Origin: Rhodanobacteraceae bacterium
GTDB lineage: Bacteria; Pseudomonadota; Gammaproteobacteria; Xanthomonadales; Rhodanobacteraceae
NCBI GenBank assembly: GCA_030123585.1
Contig: CP126120.1
Span: forward strand, 2,233,001 to 2,297,000
Length of the DNA stretch: 64,000 nucleotides
Reading direction: 5' to 3'
Positions 1-7,598 of the stretch are shown here, piece by piece. The notes beneath the pieces are model-generated. The model was not told where the DNA came from, did not search any database, and worked only from the letters and a program-made list of their open reading frames with translations. The translations under genes were made by a program, and so were the position numbers. Within the stretch, counting starts at the first letter, position 1, and every line of letters begins with the position of its first letter.

Positions 1-1
1 T

Positions 2-1105
2 TCGGGCGTGATCGTGGACGCGAAGGACGGCTACATCCTCACCAACAACCACGTGATCGCGGGCGCCGACGAAATCCAGGTGACCCTGACCGACGGCAAG
101 ACCTACAAGGCCAAGCTGATCGGCACCGATCCGCAGACCGACCTCGCGGTGATCCAGATCCATGCGCCGAACCTGGTCGCGTTGCCGCTGGCCGATTCCT
201 CGAAACTGCGCGTGGGCGATTTCGTGGTGGCCGTGGGCGATCCGTTCGGACTCGGCCAGTCGGCGACCTCGGGCATCGTGTCCGGCCTGCAGCGCCAGGA
301 CCTGCGCCGCAGCGGCGTGCAGAACTACATCCAGACCGACGCCTCGATCAATCCCGGCAATTCCGGCGGCGCGCTGGTGAACCTCGACGGCCAACTGGTC
401 GGGATCAACTCGATGATCTATTCGCCTTCGGGCGCGAGCGCGGGCCTCGGCTTCGCGATTCCGTCCGATCTCGCCGCCGACGTGATGCGGCAACTGATCG
501 CGCACGGCAAGGTGGTGCGCGGCAGCCTCGGCGTGGACGCGCAGGATCTCTCGCCGCGGGTGGCGACGGCCCTCGGCATCAAGGCCACGCGCGGCGCGCT
601 GATCACCAACGTGATGCCCGATTCGCCCGCGGCCAAGGCCGGCCTGAAACCGGGCGATCTCGTCACCAGCGTCAACGGCAAACCGGTTGTCGATGCGCAG
701 GATCTGCGCAATGCGCAGGGACTCGCACCGCTGGGCAGCACGCTCGCGTTGGGCGTCGATCGCGGCGGCCGCGCGCTGACCATCGACGCGAAACTCACGG
801 CCGTCAGCAGCCAGGCCGACGGCGCGACGCTGGACGAACGCCTCGCCGGCGCCACCTTCGTGGACACGCCGCCTTCCGACGACGACCAGGGCATCGAAGG
901 CGTCACCGTGGCAAGCGTCGTGCCCGGAAGCCGCGCCGCGCGCCAGGGACTCGCCGGCGGCGACGTGCTGGTGGGCGTCAACAACGTGGCCACGCCCGAC
1001 CTCGGGCAATTGCGCCGCGTGTTCGCGCTGCACCCGCGCGTGCTGGTGCTGTCGCTGGTGCGCGATGGGCAGCTCTTTCAGATCCAGATAGGAGGCCGCG
1101 AATAG
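2..1105 (+). CDS. HtrA/Deg-family periplasmic serine protease, 5'-truncated by the window edge
   Basis: This is the C-terminal part of a trypsin-like Deg protease that degrades or refolds misfolded envelope proteins. The reading frame is open to the first base of the window, so the signal peptide and the start of the protease domain lie outside. Counting from the first in-frame GTG at 8, the catalytic triad is visible: His15 in TNNHV, Asp45 in QTDLAV and Ser119 in GNSGGAL. Two PDZ domains follow, roughly residues 170-260 and 285-365 (for example SPAAKAGLKPGD and SRAARQGLAGGD). Two PDZ domains fit DegP/DegQ/MucD better than DegS, but the missing N-terminus prevents a closer call. The gene ends about 210 bp before the next one, with no strong terminator seen. 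Confidence 0.93.
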   Translation, partial: SGVIVDAKDGYILTNNHVIAGADEIQVTLTDGKTYKAKLIGTDPQTDLAVIQIHAPNLVALPLADSSKLRVGDFVVAVGDPFGLGQSATSGIVSGLQRQDLRRSGVQNYIQTDASINPGNSGGALVNLDGQLVGINSMIYSPSGASAGLGFAIPSDLAADVMRQLIAHGKVVRGSLGVDAQDLSPRVATALGIKATRGALITNVMPDSPAAKAGLKPGDLVTSVNGKPVVDAQDLRNAQGLAPLGSTLALGVDRGGRALTIDAKLTAVSSQADGATLDERLAGATFVDTPPSDDDQGIEGVTVASVVPGSRAARQGLAGGDVLVGVNNVATPDLGQLRRVFALHPRVLVLSLVRDGQLFQIQIGGRE

Positions 1106-1313
1106 ATTGCCGCGACTCGTTCCGGCTCCGCACGCACGTCGATGTGATCCCGCCCACCCATTGCCTGCAGCGGGTGACTCGCACGACATGGCGTCGAGGC
1201 CCTCGTTCAGGCATTCGGCAAGACAAAACGTGAACAGCGTTTCCTCAGGCAGCAGCGGTTCCGCCATAATCGTGCCGCTTCCATTCTCCTGACCCCCGCT
1301 CGGTGATTCATTC

Positions 1314-2636
1314 ATGTTCAAGCGTTCACTGCGTCTTTTCGTTCTCGCTTCCTCGTTCGTGTTCTGCACCGCCGCGCTGGCGGCTCCGGCCAAGCACAAG
1401 GCGCGGCACGAAACCACCCGCCACAAGACTTCCGGCGCCGCGCTGATCGTGCGCGGCGACCAGGTCAGCACCGCAGGCCTGGTCGACGCGGTCGCCAACG
1501 CCTTCGCCGACACCGGCGACGGCCACCTCGACGTGCAGCCGTTCAACACCATCGACGGCATCGACCGCGCCCTCGACGGTTCGGTCGACCTCGCCGCGAG
1601 CGCACGCCCGGCGTACCCCAAGCGCGCCCAGGAAGCGGGGCTGACCTTCACCCCGGTGGCGTGGGACGCGCTGGTGCTGATCACCAACGAAGCCAACCCG
1701 GTGCGCAACCTGACGCTTCGGCAGTTGCACGACATCTACTACGGCAAGATCAGGAACTGGTCCGAGGTGGGCGGTCTCGATCAACCAATCGATCTCGACG
1801 GCGTGGCCTCGCCGCTGGACGGCGTGCAGTTCAGTTTCCGCCGGCTGATCTTCGGCAACGGCGACTACCCGGTCGCGGTACCGCGCCTGTTCATCAACAT
1901 CGATTCGCTGCAGCAGGAAGTTTCGCTGGACGGCAAGGCGCTGGCGCTCTCGACGCTGGTGCACGCGCGCCGCCAGAAGGGCATCAAGATCATCCCGATC
2001 GAAGGCGTCGCACCCAGCATCGCGACGCTGGAAAACGCGTCCTATCCGCTGCCGGTGACGATCTACCTTGCCTACAAGGCCGACAGCCCGAAGATCGCCA
2101 CGATCCAGAAATTCCTGGCGTTCCTCGGCGGCGCCAAGGCGGACGGCATCCTGCGCAGCCATGACCTCCTGCCCTACGCGCAGGCGACCGTGCTGAATGC
2201 CAAGAGCGAAATGGACCGCATCAACACCCTCGGCGCACGCATGATCACCGAAGGCCTGCCGCCCGAATACGCGCCCGGCAACGAGTTCGCGCGCCTGGCC
2301 GGCAATCCGCAGGAAGTCGCGCGCGCCGCGGCGCTGCAGCAGGCCGCCGCCAAGCAGGTCGCCGCGGCGAACGCGCAACGCGCGGCGCTGAGCCAGGCCG
2401 CGGGCGTCGATCCTGCGCCGGCGGCCGCGCCGGCCGCCGCACAGGCCGTCGACTACACAGTGGCAAGCGGCGACACGTTGTCGAAGATCGCGAAGAAACA
2501 TTCGGTCAGCGTCGACGACCTGCGCAAGTGGAACCACCTGCGCGGCGACATGCTGCAAGTTGGTCAGGTGCTGAAGGTGTCGTCCTCGCACGCCGGCGCG
2601 GGCAGCGTGAGCTGCACCGCCGCCGCAGCCTGCTGA
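1314..2636 (+). CDS. PstS-like substrate-binding protein fused to a C-terminal LysM domain
   Basis: The 440-residue protein begins with a signal peptide (hydrophobic core about residues 7-22, cleavage near ALAAPA). Residues about 45-290 resemble a phosphate-ABC-transporter type periplasmic binding domain (PBP-like), with phrases such as LTLRQLHDIYYGKIRNW and the FRRLIF segment. An Ala/Gln-rich linker follows, then a LysM peptidoglycan-binding domain at about 380-424 (VDYTVASGDTLSKIAKKHSV, then GQVLKV). The fusion suggests a solute-binding or sensory domain held at the cell wall rather than a transporter subunit, because no permease or ATPase genes lie nearby. The C-terminal tail is Ser/Ala-rich with two cysteines. 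The ligand is unknown; phosphate is only a family-level guess. Confidence 0.75.
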   Translation: MFKRSLRLFVLASSFVFCTAALAAPAKHKARHETTRHKTSGAALIVRGDQVSTAGLVDAVANAFADTGDGHLDVQPFNTIDGIDRALDGSVDLAASARPAYPKRAQEAGLTFTPVAWDALVLITNEANPVRNLTLRQLHDIYYGKIRNWSEVGGLDQPIDLDGVASPLDGVQFSFRRLIFGNGDYPVAVPRLFINIDSLQQEVSLDGKALALSTLVHARRQKGIKIIPIEGVAPSIATLENASYPLPVTIYLAYKADSPKIATIQKFLAFLGGAKADGILRSHDLLPYAQATVLNAKSEMDRINTLGARMITEGLPPEYAPGNEFARLAGNPQEVARAAALQQAAAKQVAAANAQRAALSQAAGVDPAPAAAPAAAQAVDYTVASGDTLSKIAKKHSVSVDDLRKWNHLRGDMLQVGQVLKVSSSHAGAGSVSCTAAAAC

Positions 2637-2707
2637 GGGGCGCGCGTGCCGACGCCGCGAGCGTTCGCCACGACGGCCGGGCCTTGCGCAGCCACGAGGA
2701 GGCGCGC

Positions 2708-4081
2708 GTGCTCGGCCTGAGCCCGGATCGGCGCGGACGGCGCGCCTTGCCGCTGACGCCACTGACGCGCGCCGGCTGGCCCGCATTCGCGAAAACCCTG
2801 GGCGCACGCCAACGGCGCTGGATAGAAGCCTGCGGCTTTACGGGACAGGCCGGCGCGTTCTGCCTGCTGCCGGATGCCCGCGGCGGCAGCGCGCGCGTGC
2901 TGTGCGGCATCGATCCCGCATCGCCGCCGCTCGCGCTAGGTGCGTTCCCGTACCAGTTGCCCGCGCAGGATTACCGCCTCGACGGCGACGCACTGTCCGT
3001 GCAGGATGCCGCGCTCGGCTGGGCGCTGGGCAGCTACCGCTTCGCACGCTATCGCGACGCGCACACGGGGCCCGCGCGCCTGCTGCTGCCGCGCGCGGTG
3101 CTGGACGAGATCGCGCCGACTGTCGAGGCCGTCACGCGCCTGCGCGACCTGATCAACACGCCGGCGCAGGATCTCGGCCCTGCCGAGGTGTGCGCGGCGG
3201 TGCGCGAAGTCGCCGAACGCCACGGCGCGAAGTGCCGCGAATGGAGCGGCGACGATCTGCTGAAGGCCAACTTCCCGACCGTACATGCGGTGGGGCGCGC
3301 CAGTCCGCGCGTGCCGCGCGTGATCGAATTGCGCTGGGGCGACCCCAGGCATCCGCTGCTCGCGCTGGTCGGCAAGGGCGTGTGCTTCGACAGCGGCGGG
3401 CTCGATCTCAAGACCCACGACGGCATGCGCTGGATGAAGAAGGACATGGGCGGCGCCGCGCACGCGCTGTCGCTGGCGCAACTGGTGATGGCGTCGAATC
3501 TGCCGGTGCGCCTGCTGCTGGTGATCCCGACCGTGGACAACGCGGTCGCGGGCGACGCGCTGCGCCCCGGCGACGTGGTCCGCACCCGCGCCGGCATCAC
3601 GGTCGAAATCGACAATACCGACGCCGAGGGCCGGCTGATCCTGTGCGACGCGCTGGCGTTCGCGGCGGAAGGCAAGCCCGACCTGCTGATCGATTTCGCG
3701 ACGCTCACCGGCGCCGCGCGCGTCGCGCTGGGACCGGACTTGCCGGCGCTGTTCGCCAACCGCGACGACGTCGCCGATGCCGTGATCGCGGCGGCCCGTG
3801 CGCAACACGATCCCGTGTGGCGTCTGCCGTTGTGGCAGCCGTATCGCGCGATGCTGGTGTCGGCGCTCGCGGACACCGCCAACAGCAGCACCTCGCGCCA
3901 TGCCGGCGCGATCACCGCCGCGCTGTACCTGCAGAACTTCGTGCCGGCAGGCGTGCCGTGGCTGCACGTCGACGTGTATGCCTGGAACGACGCCGACCGT
4001 CCCGGCCGCCCGCGCGGCGGCGAAGCGCAATCGCTGCGGGCGTTCCACGCCTTCCTGCGACAACGCTACGCGTGCGGCTGA
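2708..4081 (+). CDS. M17 leucyl aminopeptidase family metalloprotease
   Basis: Cytosolic zinc/manganese aminopeptidase that removes N-terminal residues from peptides. The signature NTDAEGRL and the metal/catalytic lysine segment GKGVCFDSGGLDLK are intact, as is the DFATLTGAA stretch, so the enzyme should be active. The frame is open back to an ATG at 2528, but that lies inside the preceding LysM gene and would add an Arg-rich non-family N-terminus. The GTG at 2708 gives 457 residues, in the range of PepB-type M17 proteins, and is preferred; no strong ribosome site decides it. The gene follows the LysM-fusion gene by about 70 bp and may share its transcript. Confidence 0.88.
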   Translation: MLGLSPDRRGRRALPLTPLTRAGWPAFAKTLGARQRRWIEACGFTGQAGAFCLLPDARGGSARVLCGIDPASPPLALGAFPYQLPAQDYRLDGDALSVQDAALGWALGSYRFARYRDAHTGPARLLLPRAVLDEIAPTVEAVTRLRDLINTPAQDLGPAEVCAAVREVAERHGAKCREWSGDDLLKANFPTVHAVGRASPRVPRVIELRWGDPRHPLLALVGKGVCFDSGGLDLKTHDGMRWMKKDMGGAAHALSLAQLVMASNLPVRLLLVIPTVDNAVAGDALRPGDVVRTRAGITVEIDNTDAEGRLILCDALAFAAEGKPDLLIDFATLTGAARVALGPDLPALFANRDDVADAVIAAARAQHDPVWRLPLWQPYRAMLVSALADTANSSTSRHAGAITAALYLQNFVPAGVPWLHVDVYAWNDADRPGRPRGGEAQSLRAFHAFLRQRYACG

Positions 4082-4090
4082 CGCCGCCCG

Positions 4091-5464
4091 TCACGCCCGC
4101 CAGCGCAGGCTCGCGGCCAGCACGCCCTCGCGCAGTTCGAACGCCAGGGTCATCCTGAGCGCGCGCGCCGCGGCGCCGGCCAGCGCCAGTCCGAGTCCGG
4201 CGTGCCCGGCGCCGTGCTCGCCCTTGCGCCAGAAACGCTGGCCGAAATTGGCGAGATCGTCCTGCTGCAACGCCGGCGCCGCGTTGCTCACGGACACCGC
4301 TCCGCGCTCATGGCGCAGCCCGACCGTCGCGCCGGCGGGCGCGTAGGCGACCGCGTTGCCGAGCAGGTTGTCGAAGATGATTTCGAGCAGCGCGGGATCG
4401 GCAGCGACGACCGCATCGGCAGCGGGCGCAGCCGAAGCTTCGATGCGCACGCCGCGCGCCAGCGCCGCGTCCTGGTGCCGCGCGCACACCCGCGCCAGCA
4501 GGGCCGCCAACGGCACCGGTTCCGGACGCACCGCCTCCAGTCCCGACTGGATGCGCGTCAACTGCAGCAGCGCGGTGACGGTCGCTTCGAGTTCCGCGCC
4601 GATGCTGCCGACCTCTCCGAGCAAATGCTGCGCATCGCGTCCGCTGGGATAACGCGTCTCGACGTCCACCAGCGTGCGCAGCTCGGCCAGCCGGGTGCGG
4701 AATTCGTGCGCCAGCCCCGCAGCGAATTGACGTTCGCGCGCGAGGCCTTCGTCCATCCGCGCCAGCACCTCGTTGAAGCGGGCCACCAGCGGCACCAGTT
4801 CGGTGGTGTCGCTGGGCGGCAAGCGCGACCCCGGCGTATCCGGACCAATCACGGAGATCGCGCGATCCAGCACCGACAGCGGCCGCAGGCCGCGCCGCAC
4901 CAGCCACGGCGTCGCCAGCAGCACCAGCAGGCAGGCGCCCAGCAGGCTGCCGAGCAGGATGTAATCCAGCGTTCCCAGGATTTCGTCGAGCGGACCGCGG
5001 TCGAGCGCGTAATGCAGCACGCATGATGTCGTCGCGGGCTGCGCGGCATGCGCGCTTTCGCGTTCGGGATGGAAGCGCAGCGTCACCACCCGCAGCGTGC
5101 GGCCGGCCAATGGCGCATCCGCAAAGGCCGGCGCGTCGCCGACCGGCGTATCGGGCGGCACCTCCGCGGTGCGGGCGATCACGCGGTCGCCGCAACGCAG
5201 GTCGTACCAGCTCGTGTCCGCGTTGCCCGGGAACACCGCGGCCGCCGCGTCGTCCGCTTCGACGCTGATCCTGCCGTTCTCGATCTGCACCAGTGACGCC
5301 AGCGACTGCGCGCGCGCCAGCAGCGAGGCATCGAAACGTTGCTGCATCTCCGAATCGGCCCGCCAGTCCACGATCTTCGCGGCGCCGCCCAGCGCCACCA
5401 GCACCGCCAGCGCCAGCAGCAGCGTCAGGCGTGCGCGCAGCGAAAACGTTTTGGCGCGCGCCAT
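4091..5464 (-). CDS. Membrane sensor histidine kinase (QseC/PmrB-like)
   Basis: Inner-membrane sensor of a two-component system. A first membrane segment (residues about 12-30), a periplasmic domain (about 32-163), a second membrane segment (about 166-188), a HAMP-like linker, HisKA and HATPase_c domains are recognisable in order. The phospho-accepting His253 lies in LAHEFRTRLAEL, the N-box is FDNLLGNAVAYA (366-374) and the G-box is GAGHAGLGLALAG (418-430). The usual HELRTPL proline is Arg258 here, which is uncommon in this box. The ATG overlaps the stop of the response-regulator gene by one base (TGATG), so the pair is translationally coupled. An in-frame extension upstream of this ATG would run into the regulator gene and was rejected. 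Confidence 0.92.
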   Translation of the reverse strand: MARAKTFSLRARLTLLLALAVLVALGGAAKIVDWRADSEMQQRFDASLLARAQSLASLVQIENGRISVEADDAAAAVFPGNADTSWYDLRCGDRVIARTAEVPPDTPVGDAPAFADAPLAGRTLRVVTLRFHPERESAHAAQPATTSCVLHYALDRGPLDEILGTLDYILLGSLLGACLLVLLATPWLVRRGLRPLSVLDRAISVIGPDTPGSRLPPSDTTELVPLVARFNEVLARMDEGLARERQFAAGLAHEFRTRLAELRTLVDVETRYPSGRDAQHLLGEVGSIGAELEATVTALLQLTRIQSGLEAVRPEPVPLAALLARVCARHQDAALARGVRIEASAAPAADAVVAADPALLEIIFDNLLGNAVAYAPAGATVGLRHERGAVSVSNAAPALQQDDLANFGQRFWRKGEHGAGHAGLGLALAGAAARALRMTLAFELREGVLAASLRWRA

Positions 5465-6129
5465 CACGGAATGAGGTATCCCGCGCCGCGGCGGTTTTCG
5501 ATCAGGCCTTCGCATCCGGCGTCGGCCAGTTTGCGGCGCAGGCCGAACACCACGACTTCGATGCTGCGGTCCGACGCTTCGCTTTCGCTGCCGGCGATGC
5601 GTTCCAGGATTTCCGCACGCGGGAACACGCGGCCGCGGTGGCGCAGCAGCAATTCCAGCAGCGCGTATTCGCGCGGAGTCAACTGCAGTGCCGCAGCGTT
5701 CGCGGTCACCTTGTGCGCCTGGGGATCCAGCCGCACGCCCGCGTGTTCCAGCACTTCCGCCTGCATTTCCGTGGGCCTGCGCGCCAGCGCATTCAGGCGC
5801 GCCACCAGTTCCTCGAACGCAAACGGCTTGACCAGGAAATCGTCGGCGCCGGCGTTCAACGCCGCCACGCGATCGCTCACCTGGTCGCGTGCCGACAACA
5901 CCAGCACGCGCGGACGCTCGCCGCTGGCGGGCAGCCCTTTCAGCACGCCGAACCCGTCCAGCCGCGGCAGGCCGAGATCGAGCACCACGAAGTCGTAGGC
6001 GTAACCCGCGAGGTAGCCGTTGGCCTCGACGCCGTCAGCCGCGGTATCCACGACAAACCCTGCCGCGTGCAGCCCGCGTGCAAGCGTCGTGCGCAAGCGT
6101 TCGGAATCCTCGACCAGCAGCAGCTTCAT
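5464..6129 (-). CDS. OmpR-family response regulator
   Basis: The DNA-binding partner of the overlapping histidine kinase, 221 residues. The receiver domain carries acidic residues Glu7/Asp8, phospho-acceptor Asp51 (VVLDLGLPRLDG) and the conserved lysine in DDFLVKPF. The winged-helix output domain follows, ending in the typical RGAGYLIP. The start is fixed by AGGAG nine bases ahead of the ATG; a longer frame upstream has no family similarity. The gene is divergent from a PepSY-protein gene, and the 138-bp gap holds a TAAGCA-N5-TAAGCC direct repeat with 11-bp periodicity, the usual binding geometry of OmpR-type regulators. Autoregulation is therefore likely. Confidence 0.94.
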   Translation of the reverse strand: MKLLLVEDSERLRTTLARGLHAAGFVVDTAADGVEANGYLAGYAYDFVVLDLGLPRLDGFGVLKGLPASGERPRVLVLSARDQVSDRVAALNAGADDFLVKPFAFEELVARLNALARRPTEMQAEVLEHAGVRLDPQAHKVTANAAALQLTPREYALLELLLRHRGRVFPRAEILERIAGSESEASDRSIEVVVFGLRRKLADAGCEGLIENRRGAGYLIP

Positions 6130-6184
6130 GCACGGCACTCCTGTCAACGCGGAAAAGCTAACACCGTGCACGCGCGGCCACCAG

Positions 6185-6201
6185 TAAGCAAGCGCTAAGC
6201 C
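6185..6201. promoter_or_regulatory. Candidate response-regulator box (direct repeat, 11-bp spacing)
   Basis: The sequence TAAGCAAGCGCTAAGCC contains two TAAGC half-sites spaced exactly 11 bp, one helical turn, between the divergent response-regulator and PepSY genes. A near-identical copy lies before the PAP2 gene. OmpR-family dimers commonly bind such direct repeats. Binding by the adjacent regulator is inference. Confidence 0.5.
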
Positions 6202-6267
6202 AATGCGAAGTGCGGCCAAAGCGTGGCGCCGCACACTGACCACTCATCCCCGACCGAGGTTTCCCGC

Positions 6268-6810
6268 ATGACTCGCGCATTCAAGTACATCATCACCGCA
6301 GCCCTGGCCCTCACCGCCGCCACTGCAGCGTTCGCCGGCGGCATCGAGCCCGGCGACCACCTGGAAATGGCGGCGGTGCTGAAGGCTCAGGTTTCACCCA
6401 CCCGGGCGGTGCAGATCGCGGAAGCCGGCGGCGGCCACGCCTTCACCTACGGCATGGAAGCCAACCGGCACGGCCACTGGTACGAAGTCAGCGTGCTGCG
6501 CGGCGGAGCAAAGCTGCTGCTGAAGATCAATGCCGAAAACGGACGGGTGATCGGCAGCCGCGCGGCACGCGGCGAGGACGCGCAGGGCGCCCACGCGCTG
6601 GACGGCAGCAAGCTCGCCTTCGGCGACGCGATTGCGCAAGCCGAACGCGCCGGCGGCGGACCCGCGCTGGAAGCCAACGCGGCCGGGCATGGCGACAAGG
6701 CCTGGGTGGATGTCGATGTGATCCAGGATCAGGGCAAACAGATTGCGCATTACAAAGTGTCGCTGCACAACGGACAGATCCAGACCCAGAAAACGGGTGT
6801 CGATGCCTGA
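6268..6810 (+). CDS. Secreted PepSY-domain protein
   Basis: A 180-residue exported protein with a signal peptide (hydrophobic core about residues 8-22, cleavage near AFAGG). Two PepSY-like modules can be traced, about residues 38-90 (AVQIAEAGGGHAFTYGMEA, ending INAENGRVIG) and about 115-175. PepSY domains often inhibit proteases or sit beside two-component systems. Here the gene is divergently placed against a kinase/regulator pair, so it is probably a target of that system. The ATG at this position starts the signal peptide; an upstream in-frame ATG would add a hydrophilic stretch. Its biochemical role is unknown. Confidence 0.78.
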   Translation: MTRAFKYIITAALALTAATAAFAGGIEPGDHLEMAAVLKAQVSPTRAVQIAEAGGGHAFTYGMEANRHGHWYEVSVLRGGAKLLLKINAENGRVIGSRAARGEDAQGAHALDGSKLAFGDAIAQAERAGGGPALEANAAGHGDKAWVDVDVIQDQGKQIAHYKVSLHNGQIQTQKTGVDA

Positions 6811-6884
6811 CCCCGGATATCGGCGCCGTTGCGGATGGATACGCCATGCGCAACGGCCTGCAAGCCTCACGAAAGCCACTGGAA

Positions 6885-6901
6885 AGCACGCGCTAAGCAA
6901 A
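6885..6901. promoter_or_regulatory. Second copy of the candidate response-regulator box
   Basis: AAAGCACGCGCTAAGCA repeats the box at 6185-6201 with the same 11-bp half-site spacing and the same GCGC centre, 43 bp before the PAP2 start codon. The bases just after it (AACACCGT) also recur at 6160-6167, near the regulator start. This suggests the same regulator controls the phosphatase gene. Confidence 0.5.
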
Positions 6902-6910
6902 CACCGTCAT

Positions 6911-6928
6911 AGTGCGATCCATCGCACT
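6911..6928. promoter_or_regulatory. Perfect inverted repeat upstream of the PAP2 gene
   Basis: AGTGCGATCCATCGCACT is an 8-bp perfect inverted repeat with a 2-bp centre, 15 bp before the PAP2 start codon. The tight centre fits a protein dimer site better than an RNA hairpin, and no T-run follows. It could be an operator, or it could lie in the 5' untranslated region. Confidence 0.45.
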
Positions 6929-6943
6929 CGGACGGTGAACGAC

Positions 6944-7585
6944 ATGAAGTCCGGTACGTTCCGGCGGCTTCCCGCCGCAGCCTTCCTGCTCCTGCTCGGC
7001 CTTGCGGTGCCCATGCACCGGGCGCTCGCCGGCGGCCCCTTCGGCATCGACCACCGCATCGCCTACGACAACAGCGGCATCTGGGCGCGCAACAACCAGA
7101 AGGCGCTGATGGGCGCGACCATCCTGACCGTGGTGGGCGGTTCGCTGGCGCTGGGCGACCAGGACAAGCTGGGCGACACGTTCTGGCGCTCGCTGGATTC
7201 GATGGCGGTGTCGTCGGCCATCGCGCAAGGCGGCAAGTGGATCTTCCAGCGCGAACGCCCCTCGCAGACCAGCGACCCGAACATGTGGTTCAAGGGCACC
7301 CGCTACCAGAGTTTTCCGAGCGGCGAAGTCACCGCGATCGCCGGCGCGGTCACGCCGTTCGTCGTTGCCTACGGCCACGACCACCCCGCGGTGTACGCGC
7401 TGGAACTGCTGCCGCTGTACGACGCCATCGCGCGCGTGAAGACCCGCGGCCATTGGCAGAGCGACGTGCTGGTCGGCTGGGCCATCGGCACGGGCGTCGG
7501 CATCTGGGCGGAGCACCGGCAATCGCCGCTGATCCTGGGCTGGCTGCCGGGCGGCTTCGCGATCGGCTTCGTGCACCGCTTCTGA
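6944..7585 (+). CDS. PAP2-superfamily phosphatase, exported, with an altered motif 2
   Basis: A 213-residue protein with an N-terminal signal or anchor (residues about 10-29). The three acid-phosphatase motifs are present: K98-x6-R105-P106 in KWIFQRERP, PSGE at 125-128, and R164-x5-H170-x3-D174 in ARVKTRGHWQSD. The general-acid histidine of the usual PSGH is glutamate here, while the nucleophile His170 is kept. Family members dephosphorylate lipids such as undecaprenyl pyrophosphate, phosphatidate or lipid A. The gene is followed at 13 bp by an LPS-core glycosyltransferase gene, so an envelope-lipid substrate is plausible. The chosen ATG is the one that yields the signal sequence. Confidence 0.82.
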   Translation: MKSGTFRRLPAAAFLLLLGLAVPMHRALAGGPFGIDHRIAYDNSGIWARNNQKALMGATILTVVGGSLALGDQDKLGDTFWRSLDSMAVSSAIAQGGKWIFQRERPSQTSDPNMWFKGTRYQSFPSGEVTAIAGAVTPFVVAYGHDHPAVYALELLPLYDAIARVKTRGHWQSDVLVGWAIGTGVGIWAEHRQSPLILGWLPGGFAIGFVHRF

Positions 7586-7598
7586 TCGCGACGACAAC

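Noticed and set aside
1107..1292. 61-residue frame after the HtrA gene
   Set aside because: Low-complexity Arg/Ser-rich composition, no ribosome site, no family likeness.
2528..2707. Earlier ATG for the M17 aminopeptidase
   Set aside because: It lies inside the preceding gene and the added Arg-rich segment has no family similarity; a GTG at 2708 gives a normal length.
1326..2807. 493-residue minus-strand open frame across the LysM-fusion gene
   Set aside because: Arg/Ala-rich shadow; the plus-strand protein has a signal peptide and two recognisable domains.
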